DNA of 64,000 bases from Photobacterium piscicola (lineage in GTDB: Bacteria; Pseudomonadota; Gammaproteobacteria; Enterobacterales; Vibrionaceae). Positions 17,296 to 24,867 of this stretch are shown here, piece by piece. Below the pieces are notes generated by a model. That model did no database searches. It saw only the letters and a list, made by a program, of their open reading frames with translations, and was not told the DNA's origin. Position 1 is the stretch's first letter. The number at the start of each line of letters is the position of its first letter. The translations under genes and the position numbers were made by a program. The stretch covers positions 372,001 to 436,000 of the forward strand of contig NZ_FUZI01000001.1 in NCBI RefSeq assembly GCF_900166965.1, given 5' to 3'.

Positions 17296-17566
17296 TGCTT
17301 ATATCCATAAAAGTAATTTAAAATAAACTATAGTTTTGTGTAACTTATTTTTAACAAATAGTATATATTAAATTTTATATTAGATGAAGGTTAATGCTAT
17401 TAATTCTTTATTTAACAATGGCTTGGTATTTATTTATCTTATGGTTTAATAGAAGTAAATATTTGTTGTGAATGGTTTTTATTATATTTTTAGAATTAAA
17501 TTTTAGTAATATATAATGACTAAAATTTTTATTTTTTTGAATAACGCTAGGATATTATTAATTATT

Positions 17567-18346
17567 ATGATCACAGATATTCATTGCCATTTAGAATCGG
17601 TTGCACCTGAAAATATAGTTTCTTTTATTGCGGCGGGTAATAAAATAGGAGCGGTATCAATGACACTTAATAGCGCTCAGCAACTATTGAAATTAAAGCG
17701 ACAATATCCTAATTCGATTGAATTGTTTTTAGGTATACACCCTGAAGTTACACCTGATGAAATGATGATAGAAGCAGTGATTGCGTTGATCCATCAGCAT
17801 CATACTTTGTTGAGCGGTATTGGTGAGATTGGTATACCGTTCTTTTATCTTGATGATAAAACAGCAACCGAAAAGCGGCATATAAAACAGCAAGGTGCAC
17901 AACTAATGGCTCGGTTTGTTGCTATAGCTGCGGACTATGACCTGCCGGTTAATTTGCATGTGGTGGAAGATGACATTGCGCTAGCACTTCCTATATTGCA
18001 GCAATATGATGTTGAAGGTGCTTTATTTCATTGGTACGAAGGTACTGCGACACAATTAGCCCTGTTACAGCAACAAGGACATTTTATTTCAGTGAGTCCG
18101 TGGATTTTTGTCGATGATCATTATTGGCAATTTGTGCAGAATATACCGCTATCGATGATGTTAGTTGAATCTGATGCGCCATGTAAATATAACGGAGAGG
18201 TTGGTGACCCGAGTATGGTGGTTGCTGTGATCGCGGCTTTGGCTAAGCACCACCAAATATCGATAGCACAATTAACAGCAATATTAACCGTTAATACTCA
18301 GCGTTATCTTCGAAAAGAGGGAAAAAAGGTGAAGATGGTTAAGTGA
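17567..18346 (+). CDS. TatD-family metal-dependent hydrolase
   Basis: A 259-residue TIM-barrel hydrolase of the TatD DNase family, short for the group. All expected metal ligands are visible: the HxH in DIHCHLE near residue 6, Glu in SGIGEIGIP, His in VNLHVVE, His in LFHWYEG and Asp in VESDAP. I place the start at ATG 17567, next to the first metal strand. An upstream start at 17516 would add 17 hydrophobic residues (IFIFLNNARILLII) with no conserved role, though it cannot be excluded. It has no qat-type defence neighbours and precedes hflX by about 100 bp. Confidence 0.82.
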   Translation: MITDIHCHLESVAPENIVSFIAAGNKIGAVSMTLNSAQQLLKLKRQYPNSIELFLGIHPEVTPDEMMIEAVIALIHQHHTLLSGIGEIGIPFFYLDDKTATEKRHIKQQGAQLMARFVAIAADYDLPVNLHVVEDDIALALPILQQYDVEGALFHWYEGTATQLALLQQQGHFISVSPWIFVDDHYWQFVQNIPLSMMLVESDAPCKYNGEVGDPSMVVAVIAALAKHHQISIAQLTAILTVNTQRYLRKEGKKVKMVK

Positions 18347-18448
18347 TAACCTAAACGACAGTCTATTTTTATATAAAGCTGATTGATAACAGCGTAGGAT
18401 GAAACAAATATAAAAATAGGGTGTACGTATGTGCACGTATAGAAAATT

Positions 18449-19792
18449 ATGCAATTAACAGCAAAAGCCTCACAAAATCGTGCTTTACTTATTTCAATCC
18501 AAACACCGCAGTTTAAAGGTGATGAAGCCAAAGCATCACTGGCTGAATTAGCTCGTCTTGTTACTACGCTTGGTTTTAAAGTCGTTGGAACGCAATCCCA
18601 AAAACTCAGTTCAACTCAACGTATGAATGTATTAGGTTCTGGCAAGATGGCCGAAATAGCACATCTTACAGGTAACCAAGGTTTTGTGGATGATTTTGAC
18701 GATGATGATGACATTGTCGATGAGATGCTTTTTAGCGAACTACCGTCTGAAGATTTACCCTTTGGCAGTGCTGATGTAGTGGTATTTGATTGTGATTTAA
18801 GTCCATCACAATTGCGCAATGTTGAAAATCAACTGGGTGTCGAGGTATTTGATCGTACCGGTATTATCATTGAAATTTTTAGTCGTCATGCGCGTACTCG
18901 TACTGCACGACTACAAGTTGAAATTGCACGCCTTAACTATTTAGCGCCGCGTTTACGTGAATCAACCAGTGGTAATAAAGAACGTCAAATGGGTAAGGGT
19001 GCAGGTGAAACCACACTTGAACTTGATCGTCGTAAAATTCGTGACCAATTATCAGAACTACGACGCGAACTTGCTAGTGTGCAAGATGAGCTTAAAGGTC
19101 GTCGTGCTCAACGCTCAGAGTTGTTCTGTGTCGCGTTAGTGGGTTATACCAATGCCGGTAAGTCATCAATGATGCGTGCACTAACAGGCAGTGAAGTACT
19201 AGTTGAAAACAAATTGTTTGCTACCCTTGATACTACCGTGCGTGCATTACAACCTATAACTCAACCACGAATTCTAGTCTCTGATACGGTTGGCTTTATT
19301 AAAAAGCTTCCGCATGATTTAGTCGCGTCATTTCATTCAACATTGGCAGAAGCGCATGATGCTTCATTATTGTTATATGTGGTTGATGCTTCTGATCCTT
19401 CTTTCCGTTCACAACTTGATGTTGTACATGAAGTGCTACACGAAGTAGGTGTGGATGATATTCCTAAGCAATTGGTGTTAAATAAATCAGACCAATTGAG
19501 TGAGGAACAACAACAGGCATTGATGGTTGAGTTCCCTGATGCTGTGATGACATCAACCCGTAATCCGGCTGATATTACTAAATTACATCAATATATCGTT
19601 AATATTGCACAGAATGAGATGGTTGAAGATGAGATCATCGTGCCATACACTGCCAACGGAATTATTGGTGAAATTCGCTCAAGCATGAGTGTGACCAAAG
19701 AAGAGTATGAGTATGAGCATATTACTTTTACTGTTCGCTCAAACCCAATTAACTTAGCACGCCTTAAAAAGCAAATGCAGAATAAAGATTAA
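18449..19792 (+). CDS. HflX-family GTPase, divergent form
   Basis: A 447-residue ribosome-associated GTPase that in other bacteria splits stalled or heat-stressed ribosomes. The N-terminal HflX domain includes DVVVFDCDLSPSQLRNVENQ and a helical linker with KGAGETTLELDRRKIRDQL. The GTPase domain has G1 GYTNAGKSS, G3 DTVGF and G4 NKSD. Unlike the usual gammaproteobacterial HflX, the glycine-rich linker reads MGKGAGETTLE instead of GLRGPGETQLE. A very acidic insert (DDFDDDDDIVDEM) sits near residues 78-90. It is not in an hfq-hflKC operon, so a second HflX in the genome is possible. No strong ribosome binding site was found. Confidence 0.88.
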   Translation: MQLTAKASQNRALLISIQTPQFKGDEAKASLAELARLVTTLGFKVVGTQSQKLSSTQRMNVLGSGKMAEIAHLTGNQGFVDDFDDDDDIVDEMLFSELPSEDLPFGSADVVVFDCDLSPSQLRNVENQLGVEVFDRTGIIIEIFSRHARTRTARLQVEIARLNYLAPRLRESTSGNKERQMGKGAGETTLELDRRKIRDQLSELRRELASVQDELKGRRAQRSELFCVALVGYTNAGKSSMMRALTGSEVLVENKLFATLDTTVRALQPITQPRILVSDTVGFIKKLPHDLVASFHSTLAEAHDASLLLYVVDASDPSFRSQLDVVHEVLHEVGVDDIPKQLVLNKSDQLSEEQQQALMVEFPDAVMTSTRNPADITKLHQYIVNIAQNEMVEDEIIVPYTANGIIGEIRSSMSVTKEEYEYEHITFTVRSNPINLARLKKQMQNKD

Positions 19793-19825
19793 ACAATCTT
19801 CTGATCCTATGTTTTAAACCACCAT

Positions 19826-19890
19826 AAAATACGCAGCAAATAATAGGCTGCGTATTTTAAATGAGCGATAATTCGCTCATTTTTTTTCTT
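19826..19890 (+). terminator. Double hairpin terminator after hflX-like gene
   Basis: A perfect 12-bp stem (19826-19837 with 19847-19858, core ATACGCAGC) is followed by a second hairpin (19860-19868 with 19873-19881) that ends in a run of eight T. The second hairpin overlaps the last codons of the convergent minus-strand gene. Confidence 0.75.
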
Positions 19891-20329
19891 TGTGTTCACC
19901 TTTAAAACCTAAAAAAGATAACTGCTTTTTTGCCGCTGCAGGTGGTGTATAGCTACTCTCGTCATTATTTTCTTCTACTACTGGATGCGTCGTAAGTGGC
20001 AGTAATCTAAATATCGCAAATCCACCTTCTTTGCGTACAAATGAAATTTGACGGTGTAATAGGTTATCTGTTTCTTTTGTTGCCGCTAATGTTTTGTCGT
20101 TGACCAGTGCCAGCGGGGCAATCATCGCTTGGCAATGGTAAAGTTTATAACTGTAATCATTAAAGAATCGGCAAGGTTGATCTAAGGTAAATGTTTCGCC
20201 TTCAAGTAAATGACGACTATTCTCCACCGCGTTATTAATGTCGGTGATGTTAGCGGCAAATACACAAGAAGTGGTAAAGCTGATGCCCGTAATCACTAAT
20301 AAGCTGGTAGTAATTATTTTTTTCAGCAT
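19877..20329 (-). CDS. Exported hypothetical protein (150 aa)
   Basis: A 150-residue protein with a Sec signal peptide (LLVITGISFTTSCVFAA, cleavage near FAA|NIT). A Cys in the signal region is not in a clear lipobox. The mature part has two cysteines (QPCRFFNDYSYKLYHCQAM) likely forming a disulfide, then a Pro/acidic linker and a basic C-terminal tail GEHKEKK. No family recognised. It lies downstream of the dnaJ-like gene on the same strand, across a short gap, but its own leader suggests separate expression. Confidence 0.7.
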   Translation of the reverse strand: MLKKIITTSLLVITGISFTTSCVFAANITDINNAVENSRHLLEGETFTLDQPCRFFNDYSYKLYHCQAMIAPLALVNDKTLAATKETDNLLHRQISFVRKEGGFAIFRLLPLTTHPVVEENNDESSYTPPAAAKKQLSFLGFKGEHKEKK

Positions 20330-20439
20330 AGAGTCTTCCTATTTTTTAATCTAAATTGAATGCAAAAAAGCCAATAGCAAGGAATAAAAATATTCGCTGA
20401 TATTGGCTTTATTATAGACAGAGCGTCACCTAATTTAGG

Positions 20440-21351
20440 TTAAGCTGCTGCAAACTCATTCAGTAATTCTTTTTGACGATCACTAAGGTTGAGTGGTGTT
20501 TCAATGATGAGTTGAACGATTAAATCACCCGTATTACCCTTACGATCGGTAACACCTTTACCTTTTAGGCGGAACTTACGGCCAGTTTGTGTGCCTTCAG
20601 GTATTTTCAAACTGATTGCGCCACCTAATGTATTGACTTCCACTTTACCGCCTAAGGCTGCGGTAACAAAATCTGTGGTTGCTTTACAAAGTAGGTTATT
20701 ACCTTCGCGAGTGTAGCGTGGGTGAGGGCGAATATTCATCTGAATATAAACATCACCCTGAGGGCCACCGTTAATACCTGGATGACCTTTACCGCTTAAT
20801 CGAATGCGACCACCTTCTTCGATACCCGCTGGAATTTTGATGTTCAGCTTTCTATTGGTTTGAACGCTACCTTCAAATACAGGAAGATCGATAACACGTG
20901 ATGCACCACTGATAGCATCTTCAAGATCGATTTCCATGGTGTATTGAAGATCTTCACCTTTTTGAGGACGAGTTGAATGGCGACCACCGAAGCCGCCTCG
21001 ACCACCACGTGCATTGGAGAACATGTCACCGAAAGCACCGCCAAACATGTCTTCAAAGTCGCCGTAACCACCTTGTTGACCAAAGCCTTGATGGCCACCA
21101 CGTTGACCACCGCCCATCCCTGGATTTTCAAACGCATTATGACCAAATTGATCGTAAGCAGTACGTTTTTCTTTATCCATTAGAATCTCATAAGCGGCTT
21201 TTACTTCTTTGAATTTATCAGCAGCGGTTGGATCATCCGGGTTTTTATCTGGGTGGAACTTCATTGCTAGCTTTTTATAAGCTTTTTTAATTTCTTTTTC
21301 AGATGCAGTTTTGGCGACACCAAGAACTTCATAAAAATCGCGTTTTGACAT
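20440..21351 (-). CDS. Zinc-finger-less DnaJ-type co-chaperone (class B / CbpA-like)
   Basis: A 303-residue Hsp40. The J domain (1-68) has the HPD motif at 33-35 within KFHPDKN. A Gly/Phe-rich linker (about 75-125; GMGGGQRGGHQGFGQQGG) follows. Then come two beta-sandwich substrate domains (DLQYTMEIDLEDAISGASRV onward) and a C-terminal dimerisation segment. No CxxCxGxG repeats are present (one Cys only), so this is not canonical DnaJ but the CbpA/DnaJB class. AGAGG upstream supports ATG 21351. It sits downstream of dnaK and hsp20 on the same strand with a hairpin between. Its expected role is to deliver clients to the adjacent DnaK. Confidence 0.9.
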   Translation of the reverse strand: MSKRDFYEVLGVAKTASEKEIKKAYKKLAMKFHPDKNPDDPTAADKFKEVKAAYEILMDKEKRTAYDQFGHNAFENPGMGGGQRGGHQGFGQQGGYGDFEDMFGGAFGDMFSNARGGRGGFGGRHSTRPQKGEDLQYTMEIDLEDAISGASRVIDLPVFEGSVQTNRKLNIKIPAGIEEGGRIRLSGKGHPGINGGPQGDVYIQMNIRPHPRYTREGNNLLCKATTDFVTAALGGKVEVNTLGGAISLKIPEGTQTGRKFRLKGKGVTDRKGNTGDLIVQLIIETPLNLSDRQKELLNEFAAA

Positions 21352-21515
21352 TGGTAACACCTCTTATCCCTATCGGGACAACTATCTGGAACATTCTAAA
21401 TCATGTAGTTAACACATATGATAACGAAAAACAGCATCATACTTAAACAGTTAATGATCTAAAAAGGCACAGATAGTTAGCCTAATAGGATTCTCTTTAT
21501 TGTAATCGTCGAAAA

Positions 21516-21550
21516 GGGCGAGAGATAAAGATCTCTACGCCCATAGTTTT
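21516..21550 (-). terminator. Hairpin between dnaK and the dnaJ-like gene
   Basis: GGGCG and AGAGAT (21516-21526) pair with ATCTCT and CGCCC (21531-21542) with one bulged base and an AAAG loop. Read on the minus strand it is followed by four T. It may end dnaK transcripts or lower readthrough into the dnaJ-like gene. Confidence 0.6.
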
Positions 21551-21617
21551 TGTGAAGTTTTTGCTATGTGCTGTCGATTATTGATTTAGCAACTTATCGA
21601 TGTCGCAACATTAACAT

Positions 21618-23522
21618 TTACTTCATTTCTTCAAACTCAGCATCTACAACGTCATCATCTTTCGCATTTTGTTGGTTAGCGTCAGATTGTCCTTGAGGAT
21701 TTGCTTGGGTTTGAGCCTGAGCATGTTCCATTATTTTTTGTGCTGCTGTCATTAACGCTTGAGTTTGTGTATCTATCGCTGCTTTATCATCGCTAGATTT
21801 CACGGCTTCAAGTGCAGTGATAGCTGCTTCAATGTTGGTTTTTTCTGCTTCAGGGAAGCTATCTCCCGCTTCAGTCATCTGCTTACGTGTGCTGTGAATC
21901 AATTGATCCGCTTGGTTACGTGCAGTTACTAACTCTTCAAACTGTTTGTCTGCGTCTTTGTTTGCTTCTGCTTCTTGTACCATCTTTTCAATTTCAGCGT
22001 CGGTTAAACCACCAGATGCTTGAATCGTGATCTTTTGTGCTTTACCTGTTGCTTTGTCTGTGGCTGATACGTTTAAAATACCATCCGCATCTAAATCAAA
22101 TGTCACATCAATTTGTGGCATGCCGCGTGGTGCAGCTTGAATACCTTCAAGGTTAAACTGCCCTAATGATTTATTATGTACCGCTTGTTTACGCTCGCCT
22201 TGAAGGACGTGGATCGTTACTGCATTTTGATTATCTTCAGCAGTCGAGAACACTTGATTCGCTTTTGTCGGAATTGTGGTGTTCTTATCGATCAAGGTTG
22301 TCATCACACCACCCATGGTTTCAATACCAAAGGATAGTGGTGTTACATCAAGCAATAGCACATCTTTAACATCACCTGCTAATACACCTGCCTGAATGGC
22401 TGCGCCCATAGCAACAGCCTCATCTGGGTTAACGTCTTTACGCGGCTCTTTACCAAAGAAGTCAGTAACAACTTTTTGTACCAATGGCATCCGCGTTTGA
22501 CCACCCACTAAAATCACATCAGTAATGTCACTTATATTTAAGTTAGCGTCTTTTAATGCTGATTTTACAGGGTCTAGTGTACCTTGTACTAGGTCTTCAA
22601 CCAGTGATTCCAATTTTGCACGTGTGATCTTAACATTCAAGTGTTTAGGACCGGTCGCATCGGCTGTGACGTAAGGCAGATTAACATCTGTTTGTTGTGC
22701 TGATGATAATTCAATCTTCGCTTTTTCCGCCGCTTCTTTTACACGCTGCATTGCGAGTGGATCATTTTTAAGATCGATGCCTTGGTCTTTCTTGAACTCG
22801 CTTACAAGGTAGTTAATTAAACGGGTATCAAAGTCTTCACCACCAAGATGAGTATCACCATTGGTTGCTAATACTTCAAACGTTTGCTCGCCATCAACGT
22901 TATCAATTTCAATAATAGAAATATCAAACGTACCACCCCCTAAGTCATAAACAGCAATAACACTGTCACCGGCTTTTTTATCAAGACCATAAGCTAATGC
23001 TGCCGCTGTTGGTTCATTGATAATACGCTTTACATCGAGACCTGCAATACGGCCTGCATCTTTTGTTGCTTGACGTTGAGCATCGTTAAAGTAAGCCGGA
23101 ACGGTAATGACAGCACCTGTTACTTTTTCACCTAAGTATTCTTCTGCTGTCTTTTTCATTTTTTTCAAAATTTCAGCAGAAACTTGTGGTGCCGCCATCT
23201 TTTGGCCTTTTGCTTCAACCCATGCGTCGCCATTATCTGCTTTTACAATTTTGTAAGGCATAATATCAAGATCACGTTGAATCTCGTCATCTTCAAAACG
23301 ACGACCAATTAAACGTTTAATCGCAAATAACGTATTTTCAGGGTTAGTCACTGCCTGACGTTTTGCGGGTTGGCCGACTAAGGTTTCACCATCAGTGTAG
23401 GCAATGATTGATGCGGTGGTACGTTCGCCTTCCGCATTTTCAATAACACGTGCAGTATCGCCATCTAAAACAGCAACACAAGAGTTAGTTGTACCCAAGT
23501 CAATACCGATAATCTTACTCAT
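21618..23522 (-). CDS. dnaK: Hsp70 chaperone DnaK
   Basis: An ATP-dependent Hsp70 of 634 residues, full length for DnaK. The start [18 protein letters not shown], the phosphate motif [13 protein letters not shown], the [14 protein letters not shown] signature and the interdomain linker [11 protein letters not shown] are all intact. A helical lid and the EEMK-type acidic C terminus ([13 protein letters not shown]) follow. AAGGA precedes the ATG. Upstream is hsp20 and downstream a zinc-finger-less J-protein; grpE and a canonical zinc-finger dnaJ are absent here. It may therefore be a second DnaK in the genome. That is inference. Confidence 0.95.
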   Translation of the reverse strand: MSKIIGIDLGTTNSCVAVLDGDTARVIENAEGERTTASIIAYTDGETLVGQPAKRQAVTNPENTLFAIKRLIGRRFEDDEIQRDLDIMPYKIVKADNGDAWVEAKGQKMAAPQVSAEILKKMKKTAEEYLGEKVTGAVITVPAYFNDAQRQATKDAGRIAGLDVKRIINEPTAAALAYGLDKKAGDSVIAVYDLGGGTFDISIIEIDNVDGEQTFEVLATNGDTHLGGEDFDTRLINYLVSEFKKDQGIDLKNDPLAMQRVKEAAEKAKIELSSAQQTDVNLPYVTADATGPKHLNVKITRAKLESLVEDLVQGTLDPVKSALKDANLNISDITDVILVGGQTRMPLVQKVVTDFFGKEPRKDVNPDEAVAMGAAIQAGVLAGDVKDVLLLDVTPLSFGIETMGGVMTTLIDKNTTIPTKANQVFSTAEDNQNAVTIHVLQGERKQAVHNKSLGQFNLEGIQAAPRGMPQIDVTFDLDADGILNVSATDKATGKAQKITIQASGGLTDAEIEKMVQEAEANKDADKQFEELVTARNQADQLIHSTRKQMTEAGDSFPEAEKTNIEAAITALEAVKSSDDKAAIDTQTQALMTAAQKIMEHAQAQTQANPQGQSDANQQNAKDDDVVDAEFEEMK

Positions 23523-23780
23523 ATTTATAATTCCTTTGTGCGCTGCATTGATTAGTTTTTCTTATTCGAACGGCGAGTTATAAGTATGCCGTTAAGGTCC
23601 ATGAAAATGGTTCATGTGATCCTTGGGAATAACAATAATCAATTCAGCTAAATTTTTAAGTTACCCATAATAGGGTGAATATTTACGGAGCTATTAGCGA
23701 CCCGCATTAATAATGCATGATGAATAAAGCCAATAGCTCAACGTTATTATTACGAGAGGAGCACTTACAACTGATGAGGC
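23523..23780. other. hsp20-dnaK intergenic region with inverted repeats
   Basis: This 258-bp gap contains three nested or separate inverted repeats: GAGCTATT/AATAGCTC at 23688-23739 with an inner GCATTA/TAATGC, CATGAA/TTCATG near 23600-23616, and AACGGC/GCCGTT at 23569-23593. A weak sigma-32-like match on the minus strand (23623-23647) is the only heat-shock promoter candidate. The structures may be terminator, attenuator or leader elements. Confidence 0.45.
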
Positions 23781-24224
23781 TTACTCGGCAGTTGGTGCTA
23801 CTGATGCTGATTGACCAATTGCAATTTTACGTGGTTGCATTGCTTCTGGTACTTCACGGAAAAGATCAATATGTAGTAGACCATTTTCAAGATTAGCACC
23901 AACAACACTTACATAATCAGCAAGTTGGAATTTACGTTCAAAGTTACGTTCAGCAATACCCTGGTAAATAAAGTTCTTGTCTTCTTCTGGTGCACGAGTA
24001 CCAGTCACAACAAGCATATTCTCGTTTTGAGTAAGATCTAAACGCTCTTCAGAGAAACCAGCAACTGCCATAGTAATACGGTAGTTGTTCTCATCCGTTT
24101 GTTCGATATTGTACGGAGGGTATCCCGCAGCTTGGGTTTTAGTGTTGCTTGCTTCAACAAGGTTAAACAAGCGATCAAAACCAATAGCATGGCGGTATAG
24201 GGGAGTGAAATCTACATTACGCAT
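23781..24224 (-). CDS. Small heat-shock protein (Hsp20/IbpA family)
   Basis: A 147-residue ATP-independent holdase that keeps aggregating proteins soluble for DnaK. It has the IbpA-type N terminus ([20 protein letters not shown]), the alpha-crystallin domain ([20 protein letters not shown], the LVVTGTR strand, [19 protein letters not shown]) and a C-terminal ARKIAIGQ-like PRKIAI anchor. The start is ATG 24224, eight bases after GAGGA; an upstream frame extension of five codons lies in the leader hairpin. Its leader resembles a ROSE-type RNA thermometer. It heads the hsp20-dnaK-dnaJ cluster. Confidence 0.93.
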   Translation of the reverse strand: MRNVDFTPLYRHAIGFDRLFNLVEASNTKTQAAGYPPYNIEQTDENNYRITMAVAGFSEERLDLTQNENMLVVTGTRAPEEDKNFIYQGIAERNFERKFQLADYVSVVGANLENGLLHIDLFREVPEAMQPRKIAIGQSASVAPTAE

Positions 24225-24253
24225 AAAAACTATCCTCAATAATAAGCAATAGT
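24225..24253 (-). ncRNA. ROSE-like RNA thermometer hairpin in the hsp20 leader
   Basis: On the minus strand the 25 bases 24253-24229 fold into a hairpin in which ACTAT pairs with ATAGT and, above it, TTGCTT faces the GAGG of the ribosome binding site. This is the ROSE arrangement: a TTGCT-type strand opposite the Shine-Dalgarno, with one G unpaired. The hairpin ends four bases before the ATG and hides the ribosome binding site at low temperature. ROSE elements are known before ibpA/hsp20 genes of gammaproteobacteria. Folding was judged by eye. Confidence 0.7.
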
Positions 24254-24263
24254 CTTAGTTGTT

Positions 24264-24299
24264 TGTTAAGTATGTCGTTATCGACAAGGCGACTTAACA
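24264..24299 (-). ncRNA. Upstream stem-loop of the hsp20 leader
   Basis: TGTTAAGT at one end pairs with ACTTAACA at the other, and GTCG pairs with CGAC around an ATAA tetraloop. It lies about 10 bases upstream of the thermometer hairpin. Multi-hairpin leaders with an inner thermometer stem are typical of ROSE elements. Confidence 0.55.
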
Positions 24300-24420
24300 G
24301 CAAACTAAGTGAACCAGTCTGTTATAGGATCTTGATTCGATATATAAGTGCTAATAAGGCATTCCCTAATAAGGCGAATCTTAATAGCGGTTTGAACTCC
24401 ATTTGGCAGTTCGTGTAATT

Positions 24421-24449
24421 AATATATGCTTCCGGAGGGTTTCCGTCAA
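24421..24449 (-). promoter_or_regulatory. Sigma-70-like promoter for hsp20
   Basis: On the minus strand TTGACG (24449-24444) and TATATT (24426-24421) are separated by exactly 17 bases. This would give a long leader of nearly 200 bases that includes both hairpins. No good sigma-32 match (CTTGAA / CCCCAT) was found. The hexamer assignment is by consensus only. Confidence 0.5.
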
Positions 24450-24821
24450 CAGTTTTTAATTAGTTTTTCTAATGTTTTGTTGTAATTTATACTAACTTGC
24501 TGATTTTAAAAAACTATCAACACTAAAAAATTGTACTCTGTTTTATTACCATAGGTTATTCATTGATAATCTAACGTCATTTAACCGTATTTTTGTTGTT
24601 ATCTTTATATACATAAGGGCAAAAAATTGTATTTTCAAGACCTCATCAAGCAATAATTCACTTAAATGAAATAGCGTTAATTTTCTGTTTTGCTTATCAC
24701 ATTGTGGGCTATTAAATAAAGGGAATATCGGTTTTTAATGGTGACTGAGAACTACGACACACTATCTATTATCGGTAAATAGACGTGATCAAAATTGTGA
24801 TCGTTCGCATTATTTAACGCG
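24450..24821. other. Divergent intergenic region between hsp20 and the SGLT gene
   Basis: About 370 bp of AT-rich sequence with no protein-like ORF. Near 24795 there is a partial CRP half-site (TTGTGATCG) and the direct repeat TGATC. No other element was recognised. Confidence 0.4.
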
Positions 24822-24835
24822 TGATAACGTTTACA
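24822..24835. promoter_or_regulatory. LacI/GalR-type operator upstream of the SGLT gene
   Basis: TGATAACGTTTACA is a near-palindrome of the LacI/GalR type TGNNAACGTTNNCA with the central CG. It ends 32 bp upstream of the symporter ATG. A 12/14-identical copy precedes the next gene at 26591-26604. The cognate repressor is not in the window. Confidence 0.6.
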
Positions 24836-24867
24836 ATTGGTTACAGTATTTATCATGGAGTTACATC

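Noticed and set aside
17567..18346. TatD-like gene as part of a qat-type anti-phage system
   Set aside because: No QatA, QatB or QatC-like genes are next to it; neighbours are unrelated secreted proteins and an HflX.
23623..23647. Sigma-32 promoter upstream of dnaK
   Set aside because: Only a weak match (CTGAA and CCCAAGG, minus strand); the spacing and hexamers are too poor to call.
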